DNA of 64,000 bases from Lentzea nigeriaca (GCF_016907955.1 NZ_JAFBCX010000022.1:1-64000), one strand, 5' to 3'. Counted from the first letter of the stretch, positions 8,433-17,432 are shown. Translations and numbers: made by a program. The notes: generated from the sequence alone by a model not told the origin.

Positions 8433-9092
8433 ATGGAGGACATCGAGGCGATCGTCGTGCTGCAGGACCCCATCCGGCGGCAGCTGTACGAGTACGTAGT
8501 CGCCCAGGACCACGAGGTGAGCCGGAACGAAGCGTCCGAGGGCGCCGGGATCGGCCGCACGCTCGCCGCGTTCCACCTCGACAAGCTCGTCGACGCCGGG
8601 CTGCTCGCCACCGAGAGCCGGCGACTCACCGGGCGTTCGGGCCCAGGCGCCGGGCGGCCGGCCAAGCTCTACCGCCGGTCCGGCGCCGAACACCACGTCT
8701 CGGTCCCCGCCCGGGACTACCGCACCGCCGCCGACCTGCTGGCCGAGGTGGCGGACGGCGCCCGGCTGGATGTCGAGCTACGGGCCGCTGCCTGGCGGGA
8801 AGGACGGGCCGCGCGGGTCGCCGCCGGACCGATCGAGGACCTCGACGCGGTGCGAGCCGTTCTGTCCGGGCGCGGCTACGAGCCGCGCACGGAAGCGGGC
8901 GGCACCGTCCTTCGCCTGGTCAACTGCCCGTTCCACGTCCTTTCGGAGCGGCATCCCGCGCTGATCTGCGGCATGAACCTGGCGCTGCTGGAAGGTCTCC
9001 TCGAGGACACAGAAGGGTTGCGGGCTCGCCTGGATCCGCAGCCCGGGATGTGTTGCGTCACCGTCGAGAGTTCTAAAAATAACGACGATTGA
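8433..9092 (+). CDS. SufR-like winged-helix regulator with iron-sulfur-type cysteines
   Basis: A 219-residue protein. The N-terminal winged helix spans roughly residues 5-80 (LQDPIRRQLYEYV, GRTLAAFHLDKLVDAGLL, GAGRPAKLY), as in ArsR/SufR-type regulators. The C-terminal half carries Cys165, Cys179 and Cys207-208 (NCPFH, ICGMN, GMCCV). The C-x13-C-x27-C spacing is close to the cluster-binding cysteines of SufR, which represses Fe-S assembly genes. No suf genes are nearby; the likely target is its own promoter and the DUF3291-type gene 32 bp downstream. The mRNA may be nearly leaderless (TTAGAAT just upstream of the ATG). An Fe-S or redox sensor is an inference from the cysteines. Confidence 0.65.
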   Translation: MEDIEAIVVLQDPIRRQLYEYVVAQDHEVSRNEASEGAGIGRTLAAFHLDKLVDAGLLATESRRLTGRSGPGAGRPAKLYRRSGAEHHVSVPARDYRTAADLLAEVADGARLDVELRAAAWREGRAARVAAGPIEDLDAVRAVLSGRGYEPRTEAGGTVLRLVNCPFHVLSERHPALICGMNLALLEGLLEDTEGLRARLDPQPGMCCVTVESSKNNDD

Positions 9093-9124
9093 CATAGAGG
9101 AGTGAGGATGGTGAGGTGGGTGGC

Positions 9125-9646
9125 ATGGCCGGACACCACCTCGCCCAGCTCAACGTGGGCACCTTGAGACATCCACTGGACGACCCGCGCACGCACGGCT
9201 TCACGTCGATGCTGGACACCTTGAACGATGTCGCCGACCGGTCGCCTGGGTTCGTGTGGCGACTGGTCGGCGACGGGAGCAACGACGCCACCGCGATCCA
9301 GACCAGCCTCGGCGCGGACGTCATCGTGAACATGTCGGTCTGGGAGAGTCGCGACAGCCTGTGGGACTACGTCTACCGCAGCGGCCACCTGGACGTGCTC
9401 CGGCGCCGCGCCGAGTGGTTCGAACTGCCGAGGACGGCGTTCCAGGTGATGTGGTGGATCCCAGCCGGCCACGTGCCCACCGTCGAGGAGGCGGTCGAGC
9501 GGCTGCAACATCTGCGCGCGCACGGCCCGTCGCCCAGCGCCTTCGGGTTCAGGGACACGTACACGCCCGAGGACGCGGGTCTCGGCGTCGTAACCACCGA
9601 CGGACACGACCAAGGCCCAGACCGCCGGCTGAGCGCCACCGGGTGA
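9125..9646 (+). CDS. DUF3291-type protein (dimeric alpha-beta barrel-like)
   Basis: A 173-residue protein starting HHLAQLNVGTLRHPLDDPR, with VWRLVGDG, IVNMSVWESRDSLWDYVYRS and VMWWIPAGHVPTVEEA. This is the arrangement of the DUF3291 family, whose fold resembles antibiotic-biosynthesis monooxygenases. No cofactor motif is apparent and the biochemical role is unknown. I chose the ATG at 9125 (GAGGTGGG just upstream); a GTG at 9116 in the same frame is an alternative. It lies 32 bp after the SufR-like regulator and is probably co-transcribed and controlled by it, which hints at a redox- or iron-related job. Confidence 0.7.
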   Translation: MAGHHLAQLNVGTLRHPLDDPRTHGFTSMLDTLNDVADRSPGFVWRLVGDGSNDATAIQTSLGADVIVNMSVWESRDSLWDYVYRSGHLDVLRRRAEWFELPRTAFQVMWWIPAGHVPTVEEAVERLQHLRAHGPSPSAFGFRDTYTPEDAGLGVVTTDGHDQGPDRRLSATG

Positions 9647-9718
9647 CCAGCGCCGTCCGATGCACGACCTCGACGTCAGGGCTGAACGATCAACTTCTCC
9701 AGCCTGTCAACACACTCT

Positions 9719-9786
9719 TCTGCCGCCGAGCGTGCACGGCCAGCGGAGCAGGCGACATGACAGCATCTGTCAGCTCCGAACACACG
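9719..9786 (+). repeat. Interspersed repeat, short copy
   Basis: TCTGCCGCCGAGCGTGCACG resembles the start of R1, and 9752-9786 (GCGACATGACAGCATCTGTC, GCTCCGAACACAC) is an R2 copy. The spacing differs from the 8-kb copy, so this is a rearranged or decayed version. Confidence 0.5.
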
Positions 9787-9818
9787 TGGTGAGTGCAGCG
9801 ACCAACCGGACTGAAGCT

Positions 9819-10325
9819 TCATCGCGTCTCGGGGTTGTTGGGATCGGCTGGGATCGGTGGAGTGAAGGTGAGCTTTCCGTCGACCATGCGACCAGTGTGC
9901 TTTCGCTGTTCGCCGCTGGGGCAACATCCTGCGTCTCCAACCTTGTACTGCGGGAACTGCAGGATGACTTCCTTGCCGCTCTGGTTGATGATTTCGACGA
10001 TCCCGGCATCGATGGCGCCGACCCTGGTGGGTCCGTCGTAGATGAAGACGCGGTGGCAGCGTCCATTGACGCTGCCCGTGCAGAGGCCGTCGAAGGCACG
10101 CAGAGGACCGGTTTCCGGCACCTCGGGCGAGAACACGGTGAAGCCCTCTTTGCGGATCACCTCCAACACCTGGTCGGCGTCGAACTCCGACGTCGGCCTC
10201 GCCACGGACGGGGTCGGCGAAACCGACCAGCCTGACGCGGTAGGCGCCGTGCTCTGGCCTGCCGTGGGCACGCTGCAACTCGCCACGAACATGAGTACCG
10301 CAAGCAACGCCATTCTGGTCAACAC
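9819..10325 (-). CDS. Lipoprotein of unknown function
   Basis: A 168-residue protein whose GTG start at 10325 follows an AGGAG site. The N-terminus (hydrophobic stretch, then FVASC) is a lipobox, so it is probably lipid-anchored on the outer face of the membrane. A Ser/Thr/Pro-rich spacer follows, then a globular part with FDADQVLEVIRKEGF, CTGSVNGRCHRVFIYDGP and VGDAGCCPSGEQRKHTGRM. Four or more cysteines suggest disulfides or a metal site. It lies 17 bp after the Lon-like/WD40 gene on the same strand, so it may be the last gene of that operon. I do not recognise the family. Confidence 0.65.
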   Translation of the reverse strand: MLTRMALLAVLMFVASCSVPTAGQSTAPTASGWSVSPTPSVARPTSEFDADQVLEVIRKEGFTVFSPEVPETGPLRAFDGLCTGSVNGRCHRVFIYDGPTRVGAIDAGIVEIINQSGKEVILQFPQYKVGDAGCCPSGEQRKHTGRMVDGKLTFTPPIPADPNNPETR

Positions 10326-10342
10326 ATTCTTCTCCTGGCAGG

Positions 10343-13300
10343 TCAGCAGGGATCGAGGAGCCATGGCGCGGCCATATGGGTGCGCGCTCGATCGTGGGCA
10401 GCGGATGTCATCGCACACACGGATGATTGCCATTCCGACGGATCGGTCGGGACGATATCGATCAGGTCGTCGCGCACCACGGCCATCTGGGAGCCGTCCG
10501 ACGACAGCACGACCTTGCGTGGTTTGGCCCATTGGGCGTCGACGGGTGTGTCGTCCCAGATTCGTTGGCTGTCCTCGGCGAAGCCCCACTTCTTCAGCAC
10601 CGTGGGCCAACCGTGGAGCACCTGGGCGCCGCTCGCGGAATCACGGGACAGTTCGCTCAGAATCGGGCGACCCTCGGGGCGTTCGACGGTCCCAGTCGAC
10701 AAGTCGAGGTTGATGGCCGACGTCGACGTCAGCACGACGGCCGTGTCCGGGCCATCGAACAGGATCCCCTCAGTCAGGCCACCGGGGAAGGGCCCGTAGG
10801 CCGTGCCGATCTGCTTGGTGTCGACGTCGATCAGCTGCATCCCGGAGCCATCCGGCGTCGGCAGCGCCACCTGGTGCGTTCCTGGGCGTGCGGACACGAT
10901 CATCCTCAGGGTTTCGCTGGCGCCGGACAGGTTGATGACCTGAGGCTGTCCGGTATCGGCCTGAAGCGGGTACACGACAAGCCGGCGTCCCGTGCGAACG
11001 ACCAAGCGTCCGTCGTCGAGCGTAGTGACGTCGATGTCCCGGTTGTCCTCCAACCCGGCACCTGGCACGACGATCTCGGTGCCCACGGGCTCCAGGTCGG
11101 GAAGCGTGAATCTGCGTATCTTGTAACCGCTGTCCCGATCATCCATACCGGCGACCGCAAGCCGGGATCCATCCGGCGCCACGTTGAAGGTCGCCGTCGT
11201 GCGGAACGGAAGGCGCTGCGTCGCGACGACGTCTCCGTCGGTGTCGAATTGGTTGAGTTCACCGTCTTCCCGCAACGCCAGCAATGATCCGTCACCGATG
11301 AACTGCGCGAATCTGACGTTGGCGCCGCCTTGCTTGTGTTCAGGCAATCGTGTGACGCGCACGCTCAGGCTGTCGTAGGAAGCCAGCACGTTCGCTGTCG
11401 CGCTCAAAGCGTACGGTCCGCCGACCGGTGCGGTGGTGAGGCCCGGCGGCGTCGGGCGCTCCCGGCCGGGCACCGACGTCCAGTAGGCCGAGCCGTCGGA
11501 CACCAGCAACTTCGGCTGCTGGGGCTTGAGTCGGCTGTCGACGGGCACTTCGACCTGGAGCAGACGCATGCCGGCCAGGGAAACACGATGCGTTCCACAC
11601 GGCATCCCCATGGAGAACTGGGGAACAGGCTGCCGCGTGACCGGCTCCAGCAAGCTCAACTTCAGGCCGTCGCACCGTGCGAGCACAGTGCGCGGCCCGA
11701 AGAGCATGCTCTCGTTGTCGTAAAGGGGAAGGCTGTCGTCGTGGCGGATCTCGCGCACGGTGTCCTTGGCCGGATCCCAAGCCAGCCAGCCGAAATAGGT
11801 ACCGAGGCCCTCTGTGATCAGCACACCGTCTGCGGTGAATCCCATCCGGTCCACCGTCACGTAGGTGTCCTGGAGGACCCGATCGCGGGACTTTCCGGTC
11901 GCGATTTCCCACAGCCGCACACGTCCGGAGTTCGTCGCGGCCGCTGCGATCCGTTGCCCGGTGGCGTCGAAGGACAACGCCTTCACTTCCCGTGCCGTGG
12001 CGTCCGTGCTCTCCGGACCGTCCCAGGCGGTCAGAACGGCCCATGAAGCGGCGTCGTGCAACTGGATCCGACCACGCCGGTCACCTGTCACCACCTGGTC
12101 CCCGGCCTGGCTGACCGCGACAGCCGAGATGCCACCTTCTACAGCCACCACCGTCGGTGGGGACGAACCGACGTTCCACACCACCATGCGTTGATCCTGT
12201 TCCAGCACCACGACCCGCTTGCCGTCGGCGGCGAGCCCGAGTTCTGCCGCGGGCGTGCTGGTGGGCAGAATGGCTGTCGAGCCGTGGTTGTCGAGCTCGG
12301 CTGCGAGCAATGCCCGCACAGTGTCAGGCCTCGTGCTGGCCGATTGCGCGGCAGCGGTCAGCACGAGCGACGTGGCCTCGTCCTTACCGCGCTGCTCACC
12401 CGCGGTTGCCAGCAGATCGCCGGCGACGCTATCCATGAGTCGTGGAACGAAAATAGTGCTCGCCACCGTCGCTGCCGCAGATGCGATCACCAGCACCACA
12501 GCGCTGAAGATCGTAAGAACTCGGCGCCGCGCCCAGCCGCGTGCCTTCTTCGCTGCCTCCGGCCAATTGTCGACCGGGTGAAGTTCGGCCACGCCGGAAG
12601 TGGCCGCCAAAGCCTCCTCGATGTCCGATCGGGGCAGTACGACGCGCATCTTGTCTGTGACAACGCTGAGCTTCTGCGCGTAACCCTTCACCCCGAGGAT
12701 CTTGGTCGGCTGTTTCGCGTTCACAGCTCCGACGATGGCATTCGCTGGTTGAAGCCTCCTGACGGTCAGGGGACCCCGGATCCGGCGACTGAGCCGCGCG
12801 TGTTCGTTCAGCAACACCGTGAACGCCGCTCCCAACGACGGTCCGACGATCCTGTTCACCGGCCCCGCGCTGTCCGCGACCGACCAGAACACGGCGTGCG
12901 TGAGCTTCTCGCCTGCCAGCTGCCAAGCCGAGACAAGCGCCGCGTGGAATTCCTCGTCGAACGAGGCGAGCGCCATCTTCGACGGATCCGGGATCAGACC
13001 GGCCGGCAGATCGCGGCGGTAGCGGAGGCGAAGCTCCGCACGTTGCCCGTGCTGGCTGAAGTCGAGGAGCACCTGCACCGCCGGTCCGACCTGAACCTTG
13101 GTGGTCTCTGTGTGCAGAGCCCCCGCGAGCTCCAGCAGCCAGGCCAGCACGAGCGGGTCCAGTTCTCCAGCAACCGCAAGGCGTTCAAGCACCTCGCGAC
13201 GATCAGAGGGAATGTCTTTGTTCACCTCGTGCACGACCCCGCTTGGCACGTGCATCCCGGATTGGTTCAGCCAACGCCGGAAGACTTCCAGGTGGCTGCT

Positions 13301-13636
13301 CGCCTCCTCCACGTCCACCAGAACAAGCCCCAGCGCTGCCAATGCGCGTCCACTGTGGACAAGGATTCCATCGTGCTGCGAGTAGGGATCACCAGTCAGC
13401 GTCGGGACGCGACTGTGTGAGCCGTATGCCTCAAGCACGCGGTGTGCAGCGAGATCACCGTGCACAAGCTTCGTCAAGCCGGCTTTATCGCCGGCTTTCA
13501 CCAACTCCTTCACCACAGCGAGGTAGCGGTGGTTTGCGTCGACCAGCTGCGCACCTCTCGACATCACGGTCTCGGTGGAAATCTCCTGCTGTAGCAGCTC
13601 TTCTACCTCGAGGATGGCCGAATCAGCTTCGGTCAC
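10343..13636 (-). CDS. Membrane protein: Lon-like Ser-Lys protease domain, TM helix and WD40-like propeller
   Basis: About 1097 residues from a GTG at 13636 that overlaps the previous stop (GTGA); an in-frame ATG at 13711 is less likely. Residues 1-200 are helical and unrecognised. Residues about 205-365 look like a Lon (S16) protease domain: GPSLGAAF supplies the candidate Ser (about 267), YAQKLSVV the candidate Lys (about 322), then RVVLPRSD and a closing HPVDNWPEAAKKA. One membrane helix follows (about 373-397, IFSAVVLVIAS). A helical spacer (LVLTAAAQSASTRPD) and a WD40-like propeller (VKALSFDATGQRIAAAATNS, VRLWEIATGK) make up the rest. No AAA+ or STAND NTPase is present. The propeller probably senses or scaffolds outside or at the membrane; the protease would face the cytoplasm. 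Confidence 0.6.
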   Translation of the reverse strand: MTEADSAILEVEELLQQEISTETVMSRGAQLVDANHRYLAVVKELVKAGDKAGLTKLVHGDLAAHRVLEAYGSHSRVPTLTGDPYSQHDGILVHSGRALAALGLVLVDVEEASSHLEVFRRWLNQSGMHVPSGVVHEVNKDIPSDRREVLERLAVAGELDPLVLAWLLELAGALHTETTKVQVGPAVQVLLDFSQHGQRAELRLRYRRDLPAGLIPDPSKMALASFDEEFHAALVSAWQLAGEKLTHAVFWSVADSAGPVNRIVGPSLGAAFTVLLNEHARLSRRIRGPLTVRRLQPANAIVGAVNAKQPTKILGVKGYAQKLSVVTDKMRVVLPRSDIEEALAATSGVAELHPVDNWPEAAKKARGWARRRVLTIFSAVVLVIASAAATVASTIFVPRLMDSVAGDLLATAGEQRGKDEATSLVLTAAAQSASTRPDTVRALLAAELDNHGSTAILPTSTPAAELGLAADGKRVVVLEQDQRMVVWNVGSSPPTVVAVEGGISAVAVSQAGDQVVTGDRRGRIQLHDAASWAVLTAWDGPESTDATAREVKALSFDATGQRIAAAATNSGRVRLWEIATGKSRDRVLQDTYVTVDRMGFTADGVLITEGLGTYFGWLAWDPAKDTVREIRHDDSLPLYDNESMLFGPRTVLARCDGLKLSLLEPVTRQPVPQFSMGMPCGTHRVSLAGMRLLQVEVPVDSRLKPQQPKLLVSDGSAYWTSVPGRERPTPPGLTTAPVGGPYALSATANVLASYDSLSVRVTRLPEHKQGGANVRFAQFIGDGSLLALREDGELNQFDTDGDVVATQRLPFRTTATFNVAPDGSRLAVAGMDDRDSGYKIRRFTLPDLEPVGTEIVVPGAGLEDNRDIDVTTLDDGRLVVRTGRRLVVYPLQADTGQPQVINLSGASETLRMIVSARPGTHQVALPTPDGSGMQLIDVDTKQIGTAYGPFPGGLTEGILFDGPDTAVVLTSTSAINLDLSTGTVERPEGRPILSELSRDSASGAQVLHGWPTVLKKWGFAEDSQRIWDDTPVDAQWAKPRKVVLSSDGSQMAVVRDDLIDIVPTDPSEWQSSVCAMTSAAHDRARTHMAAPWLLDPC

Positions 13637-14859
13637 CGCGACTCCTCGTACTGCCGGACTGCCAGCCGAATCGGGTGCAGGTCGGGCAAGGTGTTCGCGA
13701 TCCGGCTCCATCGCTTTACACTGGAAGTGCTCGCGTAGAGCGACCCCAGGAGCCGCTCCGGGTGTTCCCCCGCCATGTCGTCCACTGTCACGGGCACGCC
13801 GTCACAATCGAAATCGGACCAGCCAGGACGCAGCGGGAACTTCAGAAAACCGACCAACTGCCCGTCCTCTGGTTGCAGGTTCACCCAGTAGAACTGCTCT
13901 TCGGCACCCTGGCGGACCACGCGGAGCCGCGCGAAGACATCACCCCAAGGACCGAAACGCCCTTGGACAGGCTTGGGCAACCGAAGCAGAACCCTTACCT
14001 CGCCAGCCTGGTTCTCATTGACGCGAATCGAGAACTCGCCGTCTGCTGCAGAAGCGGAATGTTCCCTGACTTCCCGACCGTTCGCCGCGGCTTCCAAGAC
14101 GGAGTTGAGGCGGATCCTCATCCTCGGCCCTGACTCGCCTGTGAGCCGAGCCCCGACCACTCGTGCGGTGTGCCGCAGAAGTGGATCCGCTGCACCGATC
14201 TCACGCACGAGCGACCCCAGTCCCGAGAGAGATGCCGAAGGGATCCGAGAAAGGGACAGGTGCAGCAGGCTCTCCAGAAGTCCTGCAGCACCCAGCCGCG
14301 CAACGCTCTCATCCTCTGTGCGCAAACCGTGGTCCAGTTGCTCAAGCGGCCCGGTCAAGCCTCGAACCGCCGGCGTCAGCCAATGCCGCATCTCAACGAG
14401 CTCGCCGACCCCGTCGCCGCGGAGGGTGCCGAGCAACGACTCCACCGCACGATCCAGAAGGTCCCAGGGAAGTATCGAGAAGGCGCCATCCTCCGGCGTG
14501 CCCTCGTCAGCGAGCCGCTGCATGAGCCAGTAGCGCAGCGGAAGCGCCGCGTCGCGGAAGTCGTCCAGATCCGGGCTGACGTGAGGCCAGCCCCGTTCGA
14601 CGCGTGCGACGGCGTCGACAACGTCCGGTGTGGCCTGGACAGGACGGCCATAGTCGTCCAGCTCGACCGCGGTCGATTCGCCGTTGGACAGTGCAAGCAC
14701 GTGCATTTCGTTCCACCGCAACGCCTCACGTGTCCATCCGGCGGCGAAGCGGCTGAAGGCCCGTGCGTCAGCGCGGTCTTCACCGTCGTTGACCTGACTC
14801 AGCACTCCATTGTCGACATAGGAGATCCAGGCGCTCAGAGGTCGATGCACACCAGTCAT
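13633..14859 (-). CDS. Unknown protein, middle gene of the nucleotidyltransferase/Lon-WD40 unit
   Basis: A 408-residue soluble protein without signal peptide or membrane helix. The N-terminal half is mostly helical (ADARAFSRFAAGWTREALRW, LRYWLMQRLADEGTPEDGAF). The C-terminal part (residues 280-370) is beta-rich (FSIRVNENQAGEVRVLLRL, DVFARLRVVRQG, FYWVNLQPEDGQLVGFLKF) and could be a binding sandwich. Its start overlaps the nucleotidyltransferase stop by 4 bases and its stop overlaps the protease start by 4, so the three proteins are translationally coupled and probably made in fixed ratio. I do not recognise the family. A bridging role between enzyme and membrane protease is inference. Confidence 0.55.
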   Translation of the reverse strand: MTGVHRPLSAWISYVDNGVLSQVNDGEDRADARAFSRFAAGWTREALRWNEMHVLALSNGESTAVELDDYGRPVQATPDVVDAVARVERGWPHVSPDLDDFRDAALPLRYWLMQRLADEGTPEDGAFSILPWDLLDRAVESLLGTLRGDGVGELVEMRHWLTPAVRGLTGPLEQLDHGLRTEDESVARLGAAGLLESLLHLSLSRIPSASLSGLGSLVREIGAADPLLRHTARVVGARLTGESGPRMRIRLNSVLEAAANGREVREHSASAADGEFSIRVNENQAGEVRVLLRLPKPVQGRFGPWGDVFARLRVVRQGAEEQFYWVNLQPEDGQLVGFLKFPLRPGWSDFDCDGVPVTVDDMAGEHPERLLGSLYASTSSVKRWSRIANTLPDLHPIRLAVRQYEESR

Positions 14860-15941
14860 TTCGCGCCTCCGATCAGGGTCATCAGCAGATCACGACCGGG
14901 CTGCACGAGGCGCTCCGTGAACCTGCGGTGTTCGTCAGCTTCCAGGCTCACGTTCGTGCGGTACATATCAGTGAGCTTCCGCCACTGCTTCGAGGTAAGC
15001 ACCTGACACAGGTGCGGGGAAACTCGTGAGAGCCACGAGTTCAGTCCGCTGACATCAGGTGCCGGCAGGTCCTTCCACCGCATCGCGAACTTCAGCGCCC
15101 GTACCAAGACCTCGGCTTGCGCGAACGCATCGCCGGTCGCCTTGAGCGCCACGAACTTCCGTTCGTCCGCCAGCAGGTCGTCGACCCCGGAGCCGCAGGG
15201 GTCGAGCACGTCGTGGTTCCCCAGGTCGTAGAACAACGCGTTGAACGTGAAGTCACGTGTCCGGACGTCCTCCACAAGGCTGCTGCCCACGGCCGGGAAC
15301 CGGAACCCCGTCACACTCAGGCCGCGGTACTCGATCAAGCGCTCTTTGGAGCCCGGCGCGGTCACCGCACACACCAACGATCCTGGCGTCACCGTTTGCC
15401 GGAACTCACTCATGCGCGTCATGCGCCGCGATTGGTACAGAATGTCGCTGAATCGGCCGGCAGGAACCGTGCCCGAGAGGTCGAGATCGTTGATCTGCCT
15501 CTCCGGCACGCCACTGACGAGATCGCGCACCACACCACCCGCCAGCCAGAGACGATGTCCTGTGGCGTGCACGGAAGCGAACAGCACCCTCGCGACCGGC
15601 TGCCACGCAGCACCAGGCAGATCCAGCAGCGCTTCCACTCGATGAGGGAGCGTCGGTTCCAGCGCTGCCGCCGAGCGCACCTGATCGGCAGAAAGATCGT
15701 CGGGAGGCATCAGGGCGCACGCCTCGGCGCCATCACAGCTCTGGGGCACCCCTCGCTCGGGAGGTGAATCAAGACCCTCCTCCCCCACCAACACCAGCTT
15801 GTCGTCCAAATGCGTGGATGGCACGTCGCCACCGCGGGAACTCCAGGCAAAACCCGCCACCTTGTCGCCGTTGATCACGTCACCGGCAAGTAGAGGGCGC
15901 ACCGGGGAGAAGCGGCTTCTGACGGCGTCATCGGTCGTCAT
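14856..15941 (-). CDS. Poly(A)-polymerase/CCA-adding-enzyme-like nucleotidyltransferase
   Basis: A 361-residue protein from the ATG at 15941, chosen for its GGAG site 8 bases upstream; an ATG at 15995 is possible. The class II nucleotidyltransferase head is clear: RLWLAGGVVRDLVSG (about 131-145), INDLDLSG with the metal-binding D152/D154, and VRTRDFTFNALFYDL (about 227-241), the RRDFT-type motif. The usual C-terminal RNA-binding helices and HD domain are short or replaced, and a 110-residue unrecognised N-terminal extension is added. This makes a housekeeping CCA enzyme unlikely; a dedicated nucleotidyl-transfer role (RNA, nucleotide signal or protein target) within this operon is inferred. 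It is the first gene of the unit. Confidence 0.75.
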   Translation of the reverse strand: MTTDDAVRSRFSPVRPLLAGDVINGDKVAGFAWSSRGGDVPSTHLDDKLVLVGEEGLDSPPERGVPQSCDGAEACALMPPDDLSADQVRSAAALEPTLPHRVEALLDLPGAAWQPVARVLFASVHATGHRLWLAGGVVRDLVSGVPERQINDLDLSGTVPAGRFSDILYQSRRMTRMSEFRQTVTPGSLVCAVTAPGSKERLIEYRGLSVTGFRFPAVGSSLVEDVRTRDFTFNALFYDLGNHDVLDPCGSGVDDLLADERKFVALKATGDAFAQAEVLVRALKFAMRWKDLPAPDVSGLNSWLSRVSPHLCQVLTSKQWRKLTDMYRTNVSLEADEHRRFTERLVQPGRDLLMTLIGGAK

Positions 15942-16239
15942 CGAGCACTCCGAGCAGATTTCTCGGACACCAGGAAAGCGTTGAGCGAAGGTCAACGCAC
16001 GTCACGAAGTGCCGGGGTGTCCGGAGGGTGGGCAGGTCGCCGCACCTGCTCTCACCACGCTGGGGTGAGCAGATCAACATAGCAAAGAACCGAAGCGGCA
16101 TGCGTGGTTGATCGGCAAACCCGTTGAACCGTTACCACAGCAAGAACTTTCTTTGCCAGCAGGAATATTGACCTTCCGCACCACTCCGCCGCCCGCTCCG
16201 CCTAGATGACTGATTCCAAGGGTTTGTGGTCGTAGGCGG
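15942..16239. other. Intergenic region, operon promoter expected
   Basis: About 300 bp between the first gene of the three-gene unit and the end of the MFS fragment operon. Both flanking units are transcribed leftward, so the promoter of the nucleotidyltransferase unit should lie here. No specific site is recognised. Confidence 0.4.
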
Positions 16240-16482
16240 TTAACGACCGCGCATGACCGGCTGCTCGGTCTTGTCGTTGTGCCGACCACCCAGCAGCAGG
16301 AAACCACCGAAGGCGACCGCGTACGCGCTGACCACCCACTGCGGAGTCTGCGCCGAGAAGCCGGGGGCATCGCTGATCTCCGGCAGCGCGACGTACACGA
16401 TGTCGTAGTCGACAGCGATGATCAGCTGCGCGAACGCCAGCAGCGCCAACGCCGCCGGCGACCGCTGGAACCGGTCAGTCAT
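16240..16482 (-). pseudogene. Truncated MFS (DHA2-type) drug transporter
   Basis: The 80 codons encode only the first transmembrane region of a major-facilitator drug:H+ antiporter: LALLAFAQLIIAVDYDIVYV with the DxxIV motif, then QWVVSAYAVAFGGFLLLGGR. Frame-breaking sequence and a stop follow, where about 400 more residues would be expected. The ATG at 16482 overlaps the end of the oxidoreductase gene, so the transporter was once coupled to it. It is almost certainly non-functional. Confidence 0.8.
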
Positions 16483-17398
16483 CGTCGACCGCCTTGAGCA
16501 CGATCTTCCCCGGAACACCGCTCCTCTGCTTGGCGAAAAATGCCTGTCGGGCGTCCGGCAGTGCGAAGGTGGCTCCGACGAACGGGCGGAGCCGCCCGGT
16601 CCGGACGCGGTCGGCGAGCTCGGTCAGCTGCGTGCGGTCGGGCTCGACGATGAAGTACACCGCCCGTCCACCGGACACCGCCGGGGGCGGCGCCGAGATC
16701 GACACGAGCGTCCCGCCGGGCCGCACGACGGCACCCGAGCGGGCGAGCACGTCACCGCCGACCGTGTCGAAGACCAGGTCGGCTCGACCGGCTTCCTCGA
16801 ACCGGCGCTGGTCGAGGTCGACGAACTCGTGCACGCCCGCCTCGATCGCCACATCCCGGTGGGCGCCACGGCCGGTGCCGATCACGTGCGCGCCGGTGTC
16901 CCGCGCGAGCTGGACGGCCAGGGTCCCGACCCCGCCGCCCGCGCCGTGGACGAGCACGGACTGCCCGGGCCTCAGCTGCCCGTGGGTGAACAGCGCCTGC
17001 CACGCGGTCAGCCCCGGCATCGCCAGCGCCGCCGCGGCCACGTGGGTCACCGTGTCGGGCAGGACCGCCAGATCGCGGGCCTCGGCGGAGAAGTACTCGG
17101 CCGCCGCCCCGTCGCGGTGCCGGTCAGTCAGCCCGTACACGCGGTCGCCGACCCGCAGCCCGGTGGTGCCGTAGCCGACCGCGGTGACCACTCCTGACAC
17201 TTCGTGTGCCGGAACGACCGGTGTCCGGTCCCGGCCGCCACGGTCCACCCAGGTCACCGGCCAGTCCAGCTCGCCTGGGGTGAAGGAGGCCGCGTGCACC
17301 CGCACGACCACGTCACCGACGCCCGCGTAGGGCTCCGGCGCGTCCTCGTACACGAGCCCCTCCGGACCGCCCGGCTGGTGGATTCTGACGGCTTTCAT
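16475..17398 (-). CDS. NADP-dependent oxidoreductase (medium-chain, quinone-reductase type)
   Basis: A 307-residue protein starting MKAVRIHQPGGPEGLVYE, typical of zinc-free MDR quinone oxidoreductases. The catalytic GroES-like domain (to about 120) is followed by a Rossmann domain with VLVHGAGGGVGTLAVQLAR and HVIGTGRG. Family members reduce quinones or enones with NADPH in the cytoplasm. No zinc-ligand cysteines are seen. It is in an operon between the SnoaL-like gene (35 bp upstream) and the MFS fragment, divergent from a LysR regulator that probably controls it. Such clusters often detoxify a specific compound together with an efflux pump; here the pump is broken. Confidence 0.85.
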   Translation of the reverse strand: MKAVRIHQPGGPEGLVYEDAPEPYAGVGDVVVRVHAASFTPGELDWPVTWVDRGGRDRTPVVPAHEVSGVVTAVGYGTTGLRVGDRVYGLTDRHRDGAAAEYFSAEARDLAVLPDTVTHVAAAALAMPGLTAWQALFTHGQLRPGQSVLVHGAGGGVGTLAVQLARDTGAHVIGTGRGAHRDVAIEAGVHEFVDLDQRRFEEAGRADLVFDTVGGDVLARSGAVVRPGGTLVSISAPPPAVSGGRAVYFIVEPDRTQLTELADRVRTGRLRPFVGATFALPDARQAFFAKQRSGVPGKIVLKAVDDD

Positions 17399-17432
17399 GT
17401 GCCTTCCTTTGTTGTTCGGGGTTCGGAGGGGG

